64,000 nucleotides of DNA from positions 46,054,559-46,118,558 of the forward strand of contig NC_088680.1 in NCBI RefSeq assembly GCF_950023065.1. The letters are read 5' to 3'. Each line of letters begins with the position of its first letter. The first letter of the stretch is position 1. This document shows, in pieces, positions 35,165 through 48,240 of this stretch. The notes beneath the pieces were generated by a model. That model did no database searches. It had not been told where the DNA came from and worked only from the letters and a program-made list of their open reading frames with translations. Source of the stretch: Planococcus citri. Taxonomy: Eukaryota > Arthropoda > Insecta > Hemiptera > Pseudococcidae. Made by a program: the position numbers and the translations under genes.

Positions 35165-37700
35165 TTGAAGAAATCAAATTTATATTCACTGGAAACCATT
35201 AAGGTTACGAAACATACAAAACGAGCATGTGGTGTAGCCTACCATGTTTCGAAAACTCCCATTTTATGGTACAGCCTATATTATGAAATCATGTGCACAT
35301 TTTCAATCCATATGTTTCCCGAATGTTTCAGCCGACATTTTCTATATTTATTACCGAATTTTTATTTTTTGCGTTCATTTTTTTCGACGTGTTATCTCTA
35401 CGGTTAAATCTTCCCAGAGAATTTTTTTCATCCGTTCTGCAAATTCTCAAGCACATTTCACAATCGTGTGGGTCAAATGTGACGAATGATGAACTCGATG
35501 CATATCCCAAGCATGTGTTATTTTTCGCACCACGAAAGTTGTCGTCAGAATCTATAATACACTTTTTTATTAGCTGCTTTCGACAATTTTTCTCACCCTT
35601 TTGACGGCGGCCATCAATAATGAATATTTCTCACGTAGATATCGAGTAATTAAACTAATATTTAAAAAATCCCTCCAGCTAGAAGACTCATCCCACTAAG
35701 CACAATATGGCCGTAAACATATTCGAGCCTTGGGGTATCTAAGCTTTAAATTAAAAAATAATTAATTCCAAATGGCACTGTATCGAGTTCAGCTTCAGTG
35801 TGTGGATCCTTTCGACGAATAACATCTTGTACATAACTACACTGCAAGTTCGATAAATCATTTTGGAAAATTTTTTTATCAACTTTTAACACATAATTAT
35901 GAAGTCTGCGGCACAATATTAGGTTACACTGCAGGCCTCATTGCTGCGGTGGTGTTTTCCCCCTTTTTTTTTGTAGTTATGCATTCGTTTCGTTCGTAAG
36001 CAAATAATTAATTTGAACGACCAACGGTTGAAGGCGAAATATACATAATGAAGTAATTGACTAATTAAAGTCACGTTTATTTTTTTGTTTACACATCGCT
36101 GATAAGGTTCATTCATGTTGGGTGACTCGAGCTGAACGTAATCGTAGGTAACTATAGGCTACGAGTACATTTTGTATAAATGGGAAACCTGTTCTAGGCA
36201 CTCTTTGGCTATTACTCTTGGCTGGCGTGACAAAAAGTAATAGTCGAAGATTAAAATAACTCAGGTTAAACGTTGGAAATAAAAAATTAAAATCAAACTC
36301 GTTAGCGGAGAATTTTTTCCAGAATGTTTGGCGCACTGATTATCGTGCCTATTATTTTTTTTCATACCCTATCGACTCTCCCCCTGATGCAAATGTCCCA
36401 TAGGTAACTCTTACAAGGTGTTTTCTATTTCTTCGAGTTATTTTAACGAAGTGTTCTTCCAAAAAGCTTTCAATTCTGTGCTTGATCTAATTTGCATATT
36501 TTTTTATTCCAAATCAAATACCAGTATTTTCAAATGGACGAGGTGCGGGTCCAAAATGCGTTAATTTGTATGAGGTTCAAAAATTCTTTATACAATCGAG
36601 TCTCTTTCTCTCTCGTATGCTCTTCTTCTATGTAGCTGTCAGATATAGATTCGTGTACCGAAAATCTGACCCCCCTGATCCCCTCTGTACCCGAGATTGT
36701 CAACTGTATACTACATTTTATAATATGGTAGTGTTCTCAAACTACTACAGAGATGATGTTGATCTAGAATCCTCAGACTCTAACTTTAAGCAATGGCAAA
36801 AAAAAACCTGCATTTTATGACCTTTGAGAATAAATACCAGAAGAAAACCTGACAATAAATATTTTTCGAAACCCTTCGATCATATTCCAGCAACATTAAC
36901 CTTTCACGAACAAATGTATGAAAACTTTCCTAATTTGTAGACCACTGCGAAGCTCTTCTGGTACAGTACATGCCCCCTTGTGCAGCTTGTGTGTGTAATA
37001 CCTACACTGTGCGCTCTCTTAACGTATATATCCTTATCTTCCTCACGCTGAGAACGTCCTTTCATGTTGTCAGCTGCTTCGTTGGTGCGTTCTTTTTCTC
37101 TTCTCTGAGATCACTCTCGCTCGTACCCACTTATTTTCTTTTACACTGACGAAGGCCGCCATAAATCTTCATCACTTTTGACGTAACATCTTCTGTCTCA
37201 ATTTCTTCTTTTTTTTTTCTCCAGCTTTACCCCGCCTCTATGATTGCACGAGGCGCGGGTTCTCCTCTTTTTCTATAGCCAGAGAGATACCTTCCTGTGT
37301 ACACACGTACGTAGAAAAATATATTTTTACACGCAGCTTCGTTCAACGTTTTTCTGGTCTCGTGCATAAAACTTATACCACCGGCAAGATGGTTCGGGTT
37401 CTGTATAAAATCATATCTATTCGATGTTCTTTTTCATGTTTTTGCCGTCTGTCTCCTCATTCCATCTTTGTCGATCCCATTTCCAAGTACATATCGTCGT
37501 ACATATAAGAGAGATACCTAGCTCTCAGTGTGTGTACCTTCGTCTTACGTTTGTCTGTTTTAACCGTTAAACTCATTAAAATTCCATTAGGTCTGGTACA
37601 TCATGCAGTCTATGTATATGCTCTATGTGTGCACGATGCCTCGGGAAGAGTAATTCTTCTTTTTTCTGAAGGGATTTGTACAAAAAAACACCGCCTATAT
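35165..37700. other. Unique intronic DNA, partly less AT-rich
   Basis: Includes GACGGCGGCCATCAATAATG near 35602 and AAGGCCGCCATAAATCTTC near 37153 (Pho/YY1-like GCCAT words) and pyrimidine-rich stretches (36955-37130, 37440-37560). Open frames (for example 35293-35604) have no recognisable domain. Confidence 0.3.
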
Positions 37701-38679
37701 GGTAGTCTATGGTTAAAAAATCGGAAATTTAGCTCGTATTAATTCGTAATTATCAATTTCGTGAATCCCTTTTTGAGAAAATACTTGATAGGAGTATACT
37801 AGGTGTTTAACTGGACCTCTGGATATGCTCGAAGGATTCCCTTGTGATGAGATTGTTTGCGAAAAATACAATACGTCGATGCAGAAATCAATAGCCTCAG
37901 AAATTCGTAGCAGAGGTAGCATTTTGACCATCAAAAAGCTTTTCAGAATCACAGAATGTCATCATGAGCCATAGAATAGGCTCAGGTTTGGTTCAGAGAA
38001 CAGAAGAGGAGGTATCCTCCTTCAAATTGTGGAAATAATTATTGAATTTATGGTCATAAAATTAAGAAAAAATATGCATAGTTTTTCATTCACTTCTTGA
38101 ACATTTCCGAAAGACTCGCTCAATTGAGGTACTTCCTACTTATTTCAGGATGACTCCATTTTTAAACTATTTCAGAGACATATGACTGAATTAGGTGGAC
38201 TTTTTTCCAATTTCATGACGGATAATTCTTGACTTTGAAATCTTTGATTGATATATGGAATTTGAATAAGATTTAAAAAGGCCCCAAAAAACTTCCATTT
38301 GCCATTTTTGAGTTACTGAAGTTCATTTTTTGATTTTTAACCAATTTTTGAATTATTTTGTGCTTAAATTCAAGTGTAGTCAAAATCTTAAATTAACCCT
38401 CGCTGTTAAAATTGAAATTAAGTAAGTTTATTTTAAAAAATTGAATAACAACATTGAATTTGGTCTAAAATGTAACACGATTAGTGCAATAGATTTTTGA
38501 TAAGAATAATTAGATATATGCTCGAGCAGAAGACCAAAATTTAGACGCCAAATTTCTTTCGTTTTTTTTTTTAATTTTTGCAAAATTTTGACAACTTGAA
38601 GGCTTTTATCCCATAAAAAAATGTCATTAGGTATAGATCAAATTGTTATGAAAAGCTCTATCCTACTTTCAACCCTGAA

Positions 38680-39240
38680 AATTGATCGGTGGCCTTTTTG
38701 AGCTGTTTGAAGCTTCTAATGGATTTTCGAACTCTTCAATTTCGAAAAAAAGTCATAAAAAAGAACATTGACCTTGTCATAAATTTTCATAATCCATTTT
38801 TGGCAATTTGAATCGAAATTTTTTCAGATAAAAAAAATTAAAAAATTCTATATTTACAAACAAATTGGTATAAAAACACCGAAATTAGGTTTCTAATCTA
38901 TTTTTGACCATAAAAATTGATTAGTAATGGTTCCGAGTGGTTCTCAGAATTTCCAACGAATTCTTTGGAATTTCCAATTCTGTAAACATTTCTTCAAAAA
39001 GGGCTGAAATGAAATTTAGTGCCTGCAAACTAGGATTGGCCATCCATCTGATGTTTTCGAAAACTTTTTCTGAAGGTCAAATTCAGGTACCGATAGAGAT
39101 ATGCTAAGAGTTTTTTTAAATGCCAGAAAATTTATAAAAATTTATTGGAGACTCCAGAAAAGCTTGAAGCCACCATTAATCGATTTAGGAGGTCTAAAAT
39201 ATGTTTTAAACCAAATCTCAAAATTTTACTTCAATTTGAA
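38680..39240. repeat. Dispersed repeat family copies, both orientations
   Basis: Plus-oriented copy at 38875-38970 (TAGGTTTCTAATCTATTTTT, GATTAGTAATGGTTCC) and an inverted copy at 39155-39240 (CTTGAAGCCACCATTAATCG, AGGTCTAAAATATGTTTT). A weaker plus copy lies at about 38680-38745. Same family as at 2640-2935. Confidence 0.4.
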
Positions 39241-39918
39241 CGAATTTTGATTTTTTTCATAAAATTTTCAAACACCAAAAAAGATGAAATCAGCATCTGA
39301 AATTTAGCCTTGTGGTGGTAGTGCAATTTTGGGATGCTCTTTTGAATTCCCTCTATGGGGTCCTATAGCATTCCTTGTTAGTTTTTTTCCTCAGTGTAAT
39401 TTCTTTCAAAAACTTTCAAATTCAAAATTTTTTTTCATTCATAGGTTTTTTTTTGAGTAAATAGTTGTTGGGTGGTTAAAAATTGTATCTATTTGGTTGA
39501 AGTTTATTTTGTTGGAAAAAAATTCGACTAAAAATATCAGTCAGAGGGTTATTTTTGGAGAGCGAGAGGGAGAGAGGTGGGCACGAGATGTTATTTTTAT
39601 TTTTATACAGATTGAATGTGGAAATGAGGGATGAAATGATGGAATTACTGCTCTGTAATTCTATCTGAAATAGACAACTTGAAGGGAAAAAAATGCCTCT
39701 TTTTACAGCCAGTAGATTCCTATACTTTTCAGCTGTTCTTTATTTTTTGACACCCCCCCCCCCATTCACTCTATTCATTCATTTGTAATGGATGGAAAGT
39801 TCATTTCACTTACTTGCTACCGTTTTTAGAGAATACTATCACCCCCCTCCCCCCATTGAATAGAGTTTAATTTAATTTCATATATCGAACTTGAAATTTT
39901 CAAATAACACTGGACTAA

Positions 39919-40200
<282 letters not shown>

Positions 40201-40258
40201 CGACCTCAAACTTCAAATTTTTGCAAGTCATTTTTATTTTGTCCTATTTTGTAAGTTG

Positions 40259-40264
40259 AATAAA
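40259..40264 (+). terminator. Proximal polyadenylation signal AATAAA
   Basis: The first AATAAA lies 59 nt after the Antp stop, with a G/T-rich stretch (GCGTTGGCGAGTGGCGTC) about 20-40 nt downstream. A second AATAAA follows at 40329-40334. Use would give a very short UTR lacking the microRNA-like sites. Confidence 0.4.
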
Positions 40265-40345
40265 ACGTGGAAAAAACCAAAACGCGTTGGCGAGTGGCGT
40301 CATGTTATGGCCGTCAAGACGAAGGAAAAATAAAACACGTGTGTC

Positions 40346-40353
40346 GTATACGT
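40346..40353 (+). promoter_or_regulatory. iab-4/iab-8-type microRNA seed match
   Basis: GTATACGT pairs fully with positions 1-8 of the conserved insect iab-4-5p, and the overlapping ATACGTA matches the iab-8-5p seed. Both microRNAs arise between abd-A and Abd-B and repress Hox mRNAs. The word is short and TATACG is frequent in this genome, so chance is a real alternative. Confidence 0.35.
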
Positions 40354-43300
40354 ATAAAAACTCATCATCGAGCAGTATGATCTCATTGGATGCCCTCCTA
40401 ATTTCTCTCTCGATGTTTCAATAAGTAGATATTATAAATGTGGTCAAGTGCAATATATAGGAAATTTTTTCGCCTATTTGCGCGATGGTGCTTTTTAATT
40501 CTTTCGGCATTTTTGTAATAAGGTTGCACCCTATATAATGATACGACGAGCATCTTGTAAATTGATCGTCGATTTCCTCTTTTTGCTGCCCTTTTTGCCA
40601 TTCGTACTTCGTACATGGTACGGTATCTCGTGTAGTAAAAACTTATCCATTTTTCATCGTCAACACTGCGAATAACATTACGTCACAAATTTTCTATATA
40701 TTTATAAAAAAAATTTTGTTTCTTGTATAGGTGTACTTTGTTATCTATTTTAAAACTTTTTTTAAAGCTTGTTTTTAGGTTTTAGTCGAAAAGAAAAAAA
40801 ATTTATAAAACGATACAAAAAAAAACAAGGTGGCTAAAATTGCAATTTTATATTTATAAACACGATCCGTATCGGATTCGAAAATGTGATGTTTTTAATC
40901 TCCTTTCCCGCGGTTGAGATTGCAATTTTAACCATAAATTTAGTAATGCGTTTTTTTTCTTTTTTTTTAACCTCCAAATGAAAAAAATCTAAGTCAGATT
41001 TATTTTTAAGCTTAACTTTTCGAATGTATAATAGTATACCATAAATTGTTGGATATGTTTTAATTATTTTAGTTAAAATACTCTCTTTTTTTTTGGAAAA
41101 TTTTCCCCAGTTGAGATTATAAGACCCCTTTTTTTTCGGTCTAAATCTTCTCCTTTTCTTCCCCTTTGTTCTGTTAGCATGAAAACAATGAAACACGGTG
41201 CAATATAAAGAGGAAAAAAACGTCTGATGCGAGCTGCTTCGTATTAGAGTCGAATTTTTGTGCTTTGCGAACTTTCGAGATTTCTTATTTGATCTTTTTT
41301 GCGATATTGATATTTTGAGAACCCTTGAGAAGAAAAAGGGTGGGTTTATTTAATAGGTATTCGTATTATTTGTTTTAAATTTGCAATTTTCAGCTTGGGT
41401 TATTTTATTTATTTCTTGATAATTCACCAAAAAAATGAAAAAAGTAAAATCATACTAACCCATATTTTTGGTTTTAAATAAAAATTTTAGTATTTTGTAG
41501 CACCTCAGTAAATTACCCTTCCTCTCTATCCTACTCCGAAAAATGTCATGGGACATTCAATTGTACGTTTTGGAAAATCCTTCTCAAATTAGAACCTTCC
41601 TTTTGGTACTTTTTCAAAAAAAAAAAAAAAAAAAAAAAAACATAGAAAATTCAAAATAAGTCCAAAAAATAAATTTGTGGGCTAATTTTCTGGCAAAATC
41701 ATTTTCCATCTTCCTTCCATTTTTTTTTCAAGACTACTCCGAAAAAAAAATTAAAATTTGAGAAACATTTTTGGTTGAATTAAAAATTCATAGATCAGAA
41801 TTTTCGTACGAAAAATTCGACTCTCATATGGCAAGATCTGGCTGCTACGACTTTTTTTCCATTTCTATGTCTTATTCTGTACCTCTCATCATGAAGAGGA
41901 GAATCGTTTGAGAGTTATAGAATCACTTTCATTACTTCTCCAAACTAAAACTGCTCTCCATCATTAGTTACATAGAGAAAAAAAAACCTGTAGAACAATA
42001 AAAAACATTGGAATATTATAGTGCTCTACAACTTTCATTTATGATTTTTTTTCGTATCGTGATTTATTCAAAAATTCGACCTTTGCACCCCTAGGGATGT
42101 TCCAAGAATTCGACTAGTGAATTTTTGGGCAACGAATTTCGGTTAAGGAGATTTTTTTCGTCGAATAGGAAAATGGTTATACGAATGTGAGCATGCTTTT
42201 GTGCACCCCTGAACTTGGAAATTGGACTCAGACGTCATTGATTGAACACCTTTGATTGTACTTAGTCTTGAAGCAACGAACGTTTATGAAAATTGCACAT
42301 TCCATTTAATTGGTCATAAGCTTATTGAAAGAGTCATATCTGTGTACTTTTTTTCTGCTCCGATATTTCGAACGAAAAAAATCTCCAATCCGTCGAAGAT
42401 GAATAAAATATATTTTTGTAGTGAATTTCTGACGAGTTGGCCGGTCATATTTTCGCCTTCTAATTGCATTTTTCAACAGTCGATGTGCATGGAAATTTCA
42501 TTTTAAGGATTAATTTGTTCTGTAGAATCTACTGAGTGTGCCTTCATTTTTTTCTCCCTCGTTATTTTTGTTTATTGAATGGCAAGGTTGGTAACATTTA
42601 TTGCATTTAGTTATTCATCGAGTAAAAATTATCAACCTTTAACTAGGTACTAAATTTGCGAAAATACGAAAAAGATATCGAAATCAAATGTACACTCTGT
42701 ATAAAAGCAAAGACGTGTTATGGTTTCTCTCAACTCTCCCTCCAAATCGACGATTTTTTTCGTCGAATCCGCCATTGACTGAATAAGTAACCCATTAGAG
42801 TCGACCCTGTTTTTCCATTTAACGAGGGTAGGATTTTTAATGAATGTTCGAAAACTCGTAATGGCTTCGTAATGGTTTCTGTTTCGGTTGATTATGAATT
42901 TCCTTATAATATGGATGCGGGCACGATGCCGATTAACTTACATTTAATTCGAGTACGTAATACATATGAGTTCGTTCGAATGAGGGGGAGAAGAGTTAAA
43001 TTTTTTCATTGAAGTCTTTTCTCAAAAAAGATGATTCAATTTGAGGCTCGTTTCAGTAGTTTTTTTTTTCAAACCGGTTTCCAAAATGAAAAAATTGCAG
43101 AGGCTTTTACCATTTTTTTTCAACAAAAGCTTGAAAGGGTGTTGGAAAAATCATCACCCCCCCTCCCCCCTCCTCTATCATCATTCTATCAGTTTTCGAT
43201 CGATTAAGAGAACAAAAAAGAACGTTAAATTGATTTTGAAAAAAATGAAATTCTGAGTACTTGAAAAATTTTTAGACTCAAAAATAATAATTGCTTAAAA

Positions 43301-44563
43301 AAATGATTCGAAAAATAGGGAAAATTAAAAGAATTTTGATAAAAAGAAATTTGAGGGGAAGGGTCTCTGCTTCTTCTGTTCTTCATTTTTTTTTTTTTTT
43401 TTTTTTTTTAATACTTAGCTAATTTTTAACACGAACATAAATTAGTAGGTATTTCAATTACTTATCAATTAAAACACAAATTTCCAAATCTGTTAAAAAT
43501 GACTTTGAACTATCTTTCATCATTCCAAATTGAATCGGTTTTCAACAACAAATACTTAACGCTTCTTTAAAATATCCTTCATCGTTCAAGTAGGTAGTCG
43601 TCATTCAACAAATGCCACTTTACGTTAATTAAGTACACGATAACTAAATAGGTACGAGAGTGAAGAAAAGAAAAAGTGATCAACTCCTAACATGTGTTGT
43701 AAGGTCCGGAACAATATTGATTAGTTGCAAATGTCCCCAACCCTCATGTACAGCATTTAGGCATTGGCGATATTGAAAATAAATTTGGCAACGTTGAGAT
43801 CATAGTACATTATAGATATTCTAGTCTTTTTAAAGTACAAATGCGAGTAGTTTAAGTAAAAGTACAATATTATTAAAAGTAGGAGAATTATTATCGTATC
43901 ACCGGTCAACTTGCATGGATTTGCTATAGCTTTCATTTAGTTTTCTAATTATGTCTTCGAATGTGATGATTTAAAGTACCTTTTTAAAGTGCAATTTTCA
44001 TTTTTTTTTAATTCGTGCATTTTTTTAAATTATTATTTTTTTAGCTTCTTTTTTTCATTTTCATTTCTATGTTGTTGACAGAGAAATATATAGGTACATA
44101 ATATTTAGGATTTAAAAAAAACTATAAACTGTATTTGTTTTGTACATAAAAAAAATTGGGATACATGAAATTTTTTTTACATAAGCTGTTATTTTGATCT
44201 TTTTGCAATACCATTGTTAATTTTACTGCGTGAATAATTTTTTTTTTACACGTGTGTGTTTCGTTAATATTACATTTTTGATCTCCGTTTTAAAGCAGAG
44301 CATTGTACATTGATTCAAAGCAAAGAAAAAAAAACACGTGGTATAGAAGTTACCTTTAAAACGTTCTTCAAAAATGAAAATTCTCCTTGTAGGTACATCG
44401 TGTGCTAAAAATTTTTTTCTATAGTGTGTGGGTGTTCTTTTTTTTTTAAATTTATGTATAATGTGGTAACGAGCGAGCTGAGCTCGTTTTAAAAATGAAT
44501 ACGTAATATATGGCCGTGATAATTGATTGATTTTACAAATTATAACTTATTTATTTTATCTCA

Positions 44564-44571
44564 GTATACGA
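44564..44571 (+). promoter_or_regulatory. Second iab-4-type seed match
   Basis: GTATACGA is a seed-match site (positions 2-8 plus A) for iab-4-5p, in the distal part of the probable UTR. Confidence 0.3.
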
Positions 44572-45164
44572 TAATGTTAAGTACAACGAGTAAAATTATG
44601 GTTATTTGGGATTCGTAATTGTTTTGATTTGCTTTGTCTTTTTCTTTTTTTTTACTTTTTCGGTTTGATAGTGCTGATGAAATGCCATTTAGGTATTCCT
44701 ATATTTAGGAAGATCAAAATTTTATTTAAAAATTCATCGGTACGAGCTTTTTTTTTGTTTTATTTTTTTGACGCTTTTTCACACACTGACAAGTGGAAAT
44801 TTTTTTGGTTATGCGTTTTAAAATAATTATCGTGTACATAATAAAAATAACGAAACATTGACAGTTCCTTTTATAAATATAAAAGTTTTTTAATGTTCTA
44901 TCAAATAAGTGTAATGTTACGTAGCTAGTTGTACGCTAGAGAAAATTATAAATTAGCTTTTAATAATTTCGAATGTCATTTTTTTCTCAATTTGCTACTA
45001 CACTTTTTTGTGGGTACATTTTAAGATCGTAGATTTTAATATTGTACTATGTAAAATTGTTTTCATGTTCAATTTTTAAAGAAGTATATTTCTTGTAATG
45101 TCAAAATTATTGTAAATATTCTTTGAATTAAATGTTTTAAATTAATGTGTTCTAGTTTAATGGA

Positions 45165-45170
45165 AATAAA
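45165..45170 (+). terminator. Distal polyadenylation signal AATAAA, candidate Antp end
   Basis: AATAAA follows a long T/A-rich stretch with TGTAAATA. Downstream sequence becomes G-richer (GTTGGAGGGTTCG near 45230). Chosen as the most likely distal end, but several other AATAAA words exist. Confidence 0.3.
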
Positions 45171-45180
45171 CAGACGTAAA

Positions 45181-45500
45181 TGAACTTTTAAATTTGAGAA
45201 GAGAACGCAGAGTGACGCAACTTCTCTCGTTGGAGGGTTCGTAGATAATGAAAAGCTTCGTAAGGGTTCGGCGAGCTTCGGGAAAATTCGGCATGTGGTT
45301 GAAAAGAAGGTTTACTTCTGTTAAAGGGAAGGTTTTTGAGCTGAATTTTTAAAAAAGGATGTGCACAAATTCACAAAAATCTGGAAAAGGAAGATACAAA
45401 TAAATTTGCAAAATGTTGTTCTCATCAGATACTGAGGGCAAAGGCCATAGAAGTTGGAACCAATTAATTTTACAACAAATTGTCTAATTAAAAAAGATGA

Positions 45501-45531
<31 letters not shown>

Positions 45532-46000
45532 AATTAAAAATGCAAACTGGGAATAACTGAAAGTTGTGGTGGAAAAATCGGAGACAATTTTCAAATAGGT
45601 AAAGTCTGCAATAATTTATTTAGATTGGTTCCAATCCAAGGAATCTACATTTGAATGAGGTAGGAGTAAGTATTTGGTGGTTCATTCAGGTACAAGGTAC
45701 ATAAATGATAGTAGATGAAGGCCAAAGAGTTCCAGATCAAGAAATGAATCATTGGTGATTCTTCAATTGTTGAATGGATGTTGATTCTAATTTGGTAGTA
45801 AGCTTTTGACGTGGATATTCACAGATTGGACCCAAAAAGTTATTGAGAAACTGTGATTTAAAAGGTAAGCAACTTTGCTCCTTCACCGCCACACCTCGTC
45901 TTTGATTCAATTTTAATATTTCTGTCAATTTTTTGCTTCAGGAACAACATTGTTGGATTGAAACACATTACAACACCTCGCTTTACCAACTTCTTTTCCC
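45181..46000. other. Intergenic AT-rich DNA
   Basis: Includes a long poly-T tract near 45510-45531. No gene was seen. Confidence 0.45.
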
Positions 46001-46074
46001 ATCATCGGAGTATAATGTGGAACCGCAGAATGGACAAATTACACCAATTGAAGTTTTTATGCTACTTAATGGAT

Positions 46075-46424
46075 GATCATTATGTTAATCGGAGTCGCGG
46101 CATGGAAAAAATTATCTCCATTTGTATTCGGTAGATATTTGGCTTTGCGTGTCGAAAAATGTGAATTGTTCGAGATTTGTCGCGTATGTGTGAACGTGTT
46201 CGCGTATTGATCGCACCTCGGTCCTCGAGTCTTCTGGAAAGTGCGTGCGTTGAAAGTGGCCGTTTACCAATTTGCGCGACGTTCGGTTGTGTGGTGCGAT
46301 GTGGCGCGAGTTTTGAGTAATGGTGCCAAATCACGTGGTCAATGGGAGATGCCAGACTGGAGAGATGAGTCGAGATGATCGTGATGGGTTTTGTCAGTTT
46401 GAGGAGTGCTGGAAAACAGAAAGG
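46075..46424 (+). other. Candidate exon with strong donor, unidentified transcript
   Basis: A conspicuously GC-richer segment (46190-46330 contains GTGCGATGTGGCGCGAG) ends ACAGAAAGG|GTGAGT, donor at 46425. A late ATG (46375) opens MIVMGFVSLRSAGKQK up to the donor, but earlier ATGs with short frames precede it, so it may be untranslated. It could be the leader exon of the next gene or of a non-coding RNA downstream of Antp. The frame on the opposite strand (46080-46334) is also open. Nothing recognised by homology. Confidence 0.28.
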
Positions 46425-46859
46425 GTGAGTACTTGTTCCGGTGAGTATTTGTTTTTTATTTAGGTACCTATCTCATAAAGTCTTTTTTGACTCGAATATT
46501 TATGTAGCGTATACTTACTAACTTGACCAACATTTTCATTATCTGATGCCAAACTAGAAGTTCAATGACCCTAACTTCAAGTTCAACTAACTAACTGAAA
46601 AACAATTGGGTACTTTTTGAGAAGTTGTGGGTACAAGAAAATCCAAAAACACACTTTAGTACCTTATACAAAACATTCTTAAATCGTTTTTTGTTAATCG
46701 AAGTATGATTCCCACTTCCCAGGTTATATCCTTATACCTTATTCCATTCAATATTGAGAAAAATCAGTCAGTTTTGGCAGAAACAACTACAAATTAACAA
46801 CGGGGATCCGAACCAGCAGAAAAATGTTACGACTGGACTCAGAAAAACTGAGAGAACAT

Positions 46860-47175
46860 TCAAAAATTAACCACCACTTTCCTGGACAAATTTCATATGC
46901 TGAATGCATTTTTTGATTTTTGGCAAATTTTTGAAAAATTCAAATTTGACCCAACTTTTGTTCATGAATAAATTAAAATTTGATAAAATTGAGGCATGGA
47001 GCTGAAAATTTGGAAGAACATTCAATAACCTCCACTTTCCTGGTTGAAATTTATAAACTGGACGCACTTTTTAATTTTTGGCAACTTTTTGAAAAATTCA
47101 AATTTGGCCCACGTTATTGTTCATGAATACCTAATCAAAATTTGATAAAATTGAGGCAGAAATCTGAGCTTCTAC
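46860..47175 (+). repeat. Tandem duplication, 158 bp unit, two copies
   Basis: CACTTTCCTGG at 46875 and 47033 begin two copies that also share TTTTTGGCAA, TTGAAAAATTCAAATTTG, TTGTTCATGAATA and AAAATTTGATAAAATTGAGG. They are similar but not identical. Confidence 0.8.
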
Positions 47176-47270
47176 CTAATTTTTGATCTCTCAAATCGAT
47201 TAGTGTGGTTTTGACCTGTTCTGGAGCCTTCAGAAGATTTCTGTATTCTCTAGTTTTGGAAAATTGCCAT
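47165..47270 (+). repeat. Dispersed repeat family copy
   Basis: Contains TTTTTGATCTCTCAAATCGA, TTAGTGTGGTTTTGACCTGT and TCTGGAGCCTTCAGAAG, in the same order as the copies at 2640-2935. Confidence 0.4.
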
Positions 47271-47295
47271 AAAGAGCCAAAATAAAATAGTTCAT

Positions 47296-47899
47296 TCAGT
47301 CTTTTTTATACCTATAAAATTTGGTGACAATTTTGAAAGATTGGTTCTTCCAGCTCAAATTCATTATATTTCAAACCGTTTTTCCAGAGCTAAAACCACC
47401 GGAGAACCCAAAATAGCTCAAAAAGATCATCAACTGATCAGTTTTGGAGACCAAAAATTGGGGATGAATCAAATTCCATAACTTATTGTGTGGAAAGGAC
47501 CGAAAAAGATGAATTTTTCAATTTTTTCTTTCGAAAGAAAATTTTGAATTTGAACCGTCCACCAAAAAGATTTTGAAAATTTGAGCCCAACTTGATCAAA
47601 TTCAGCCTTTTTAATATAAAATTTGGTAAAAATTTTGAAAGATTGGTTCTTCCAGCTCAAATTTATTATATTTCAAACCGTTTTTCCAGAGCTAAAACCA
47701 CCGGAGACCCCAAAATAGCTCAAAAAGATCATCAACTGATCAGTTTTGGAGATCAAAAATTGGGGATGAATCAAATTCTATAACTTATTGTGTAGAAAAG
47801 ACCGAAAAAGACGAATTTGTCAAATTTTTCTTTCGAAAGAAAATTTTGAATTTGAACCGCCCATCAGAAAGATTTTGAAAAATTGAGCTCAACTTGATC
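47296..47899 (+). repeat. Tandem duplication, 302 bp unit, two copies
   Basis: AAAATTTGGT at 47316 and 47618 start long, nearly identical copies, with shared blocks TTGGTTCTTCCAGCTCAAAT, AACCGTTTTTCCAGAGC and AAAGATCATCAACTGATCAG. Few differences separate them, so the duplication is recent relative to the 158 bp one. Confidence 0.88.
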
Positions 47900-48114
47900 A
47901 GGATGGATGAATAAGATGTTTTTTATTTTTTTTTCAAAAAAACTTATAGGGTGATGATTGAGAAAATTTTAGATTTGAATCTCCTGAAATATATTTTCAA
48001 AATTTGTGCCTTAGTCAGTCAAAAAGTCACATTGACGGTGTATCCAAATTTATGGATACTGAATTTCATTTTCGCTATTTTATGGCAATTTTTTTCAAAA
48101 TAAGAAGTTCTAAA

Positions 48115-48240
48115 AATCTGCAGCTCGCTTCAGAACGACTTGAAACCATCATCAGTCGGTTTCATAATTAATAAAATATGATACAAACCAAATTTCAGCT
48201 GTCCACTTCAATTTGAAAGAATTTTCAGTTTTCCTTAGGA
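48115..48240 (-). repeat. Dispersed repeat family copy, inverted
   Basis: GACTTGAAACCATCATCAGT, AAAATATGATACAAACCAAA and TTCAATTTGAAAGAATTT are reverse-complement counterparts of the plus-oriented copies. Confidence 0.4.

Larger units (their letters stand above)
40201..45180 (+). other. Antp: Probable Antp 3' untranslated region, long form
   Basis: No new gene signature appears for 5 kb after the stop. The segment is AT-rich with several poly-A signals and regulatory words: iab-4-type seed sites at 40346-40353 and 44564-44571, GTGCAATA at 40448 and 41198, and a Pumilio-like TGTAAATA near 45113. Antp in other insects has a long UTR with alternative poly-A sites. A change to different sequence character occurs after the AATAAA at 45165-45170. 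The true end is uncertain, and transcript evidence is not available. Parts (41.3-43.6 kb) include poly-A and poly-T tracts of intergenic appearance. Confidence 0.4.
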
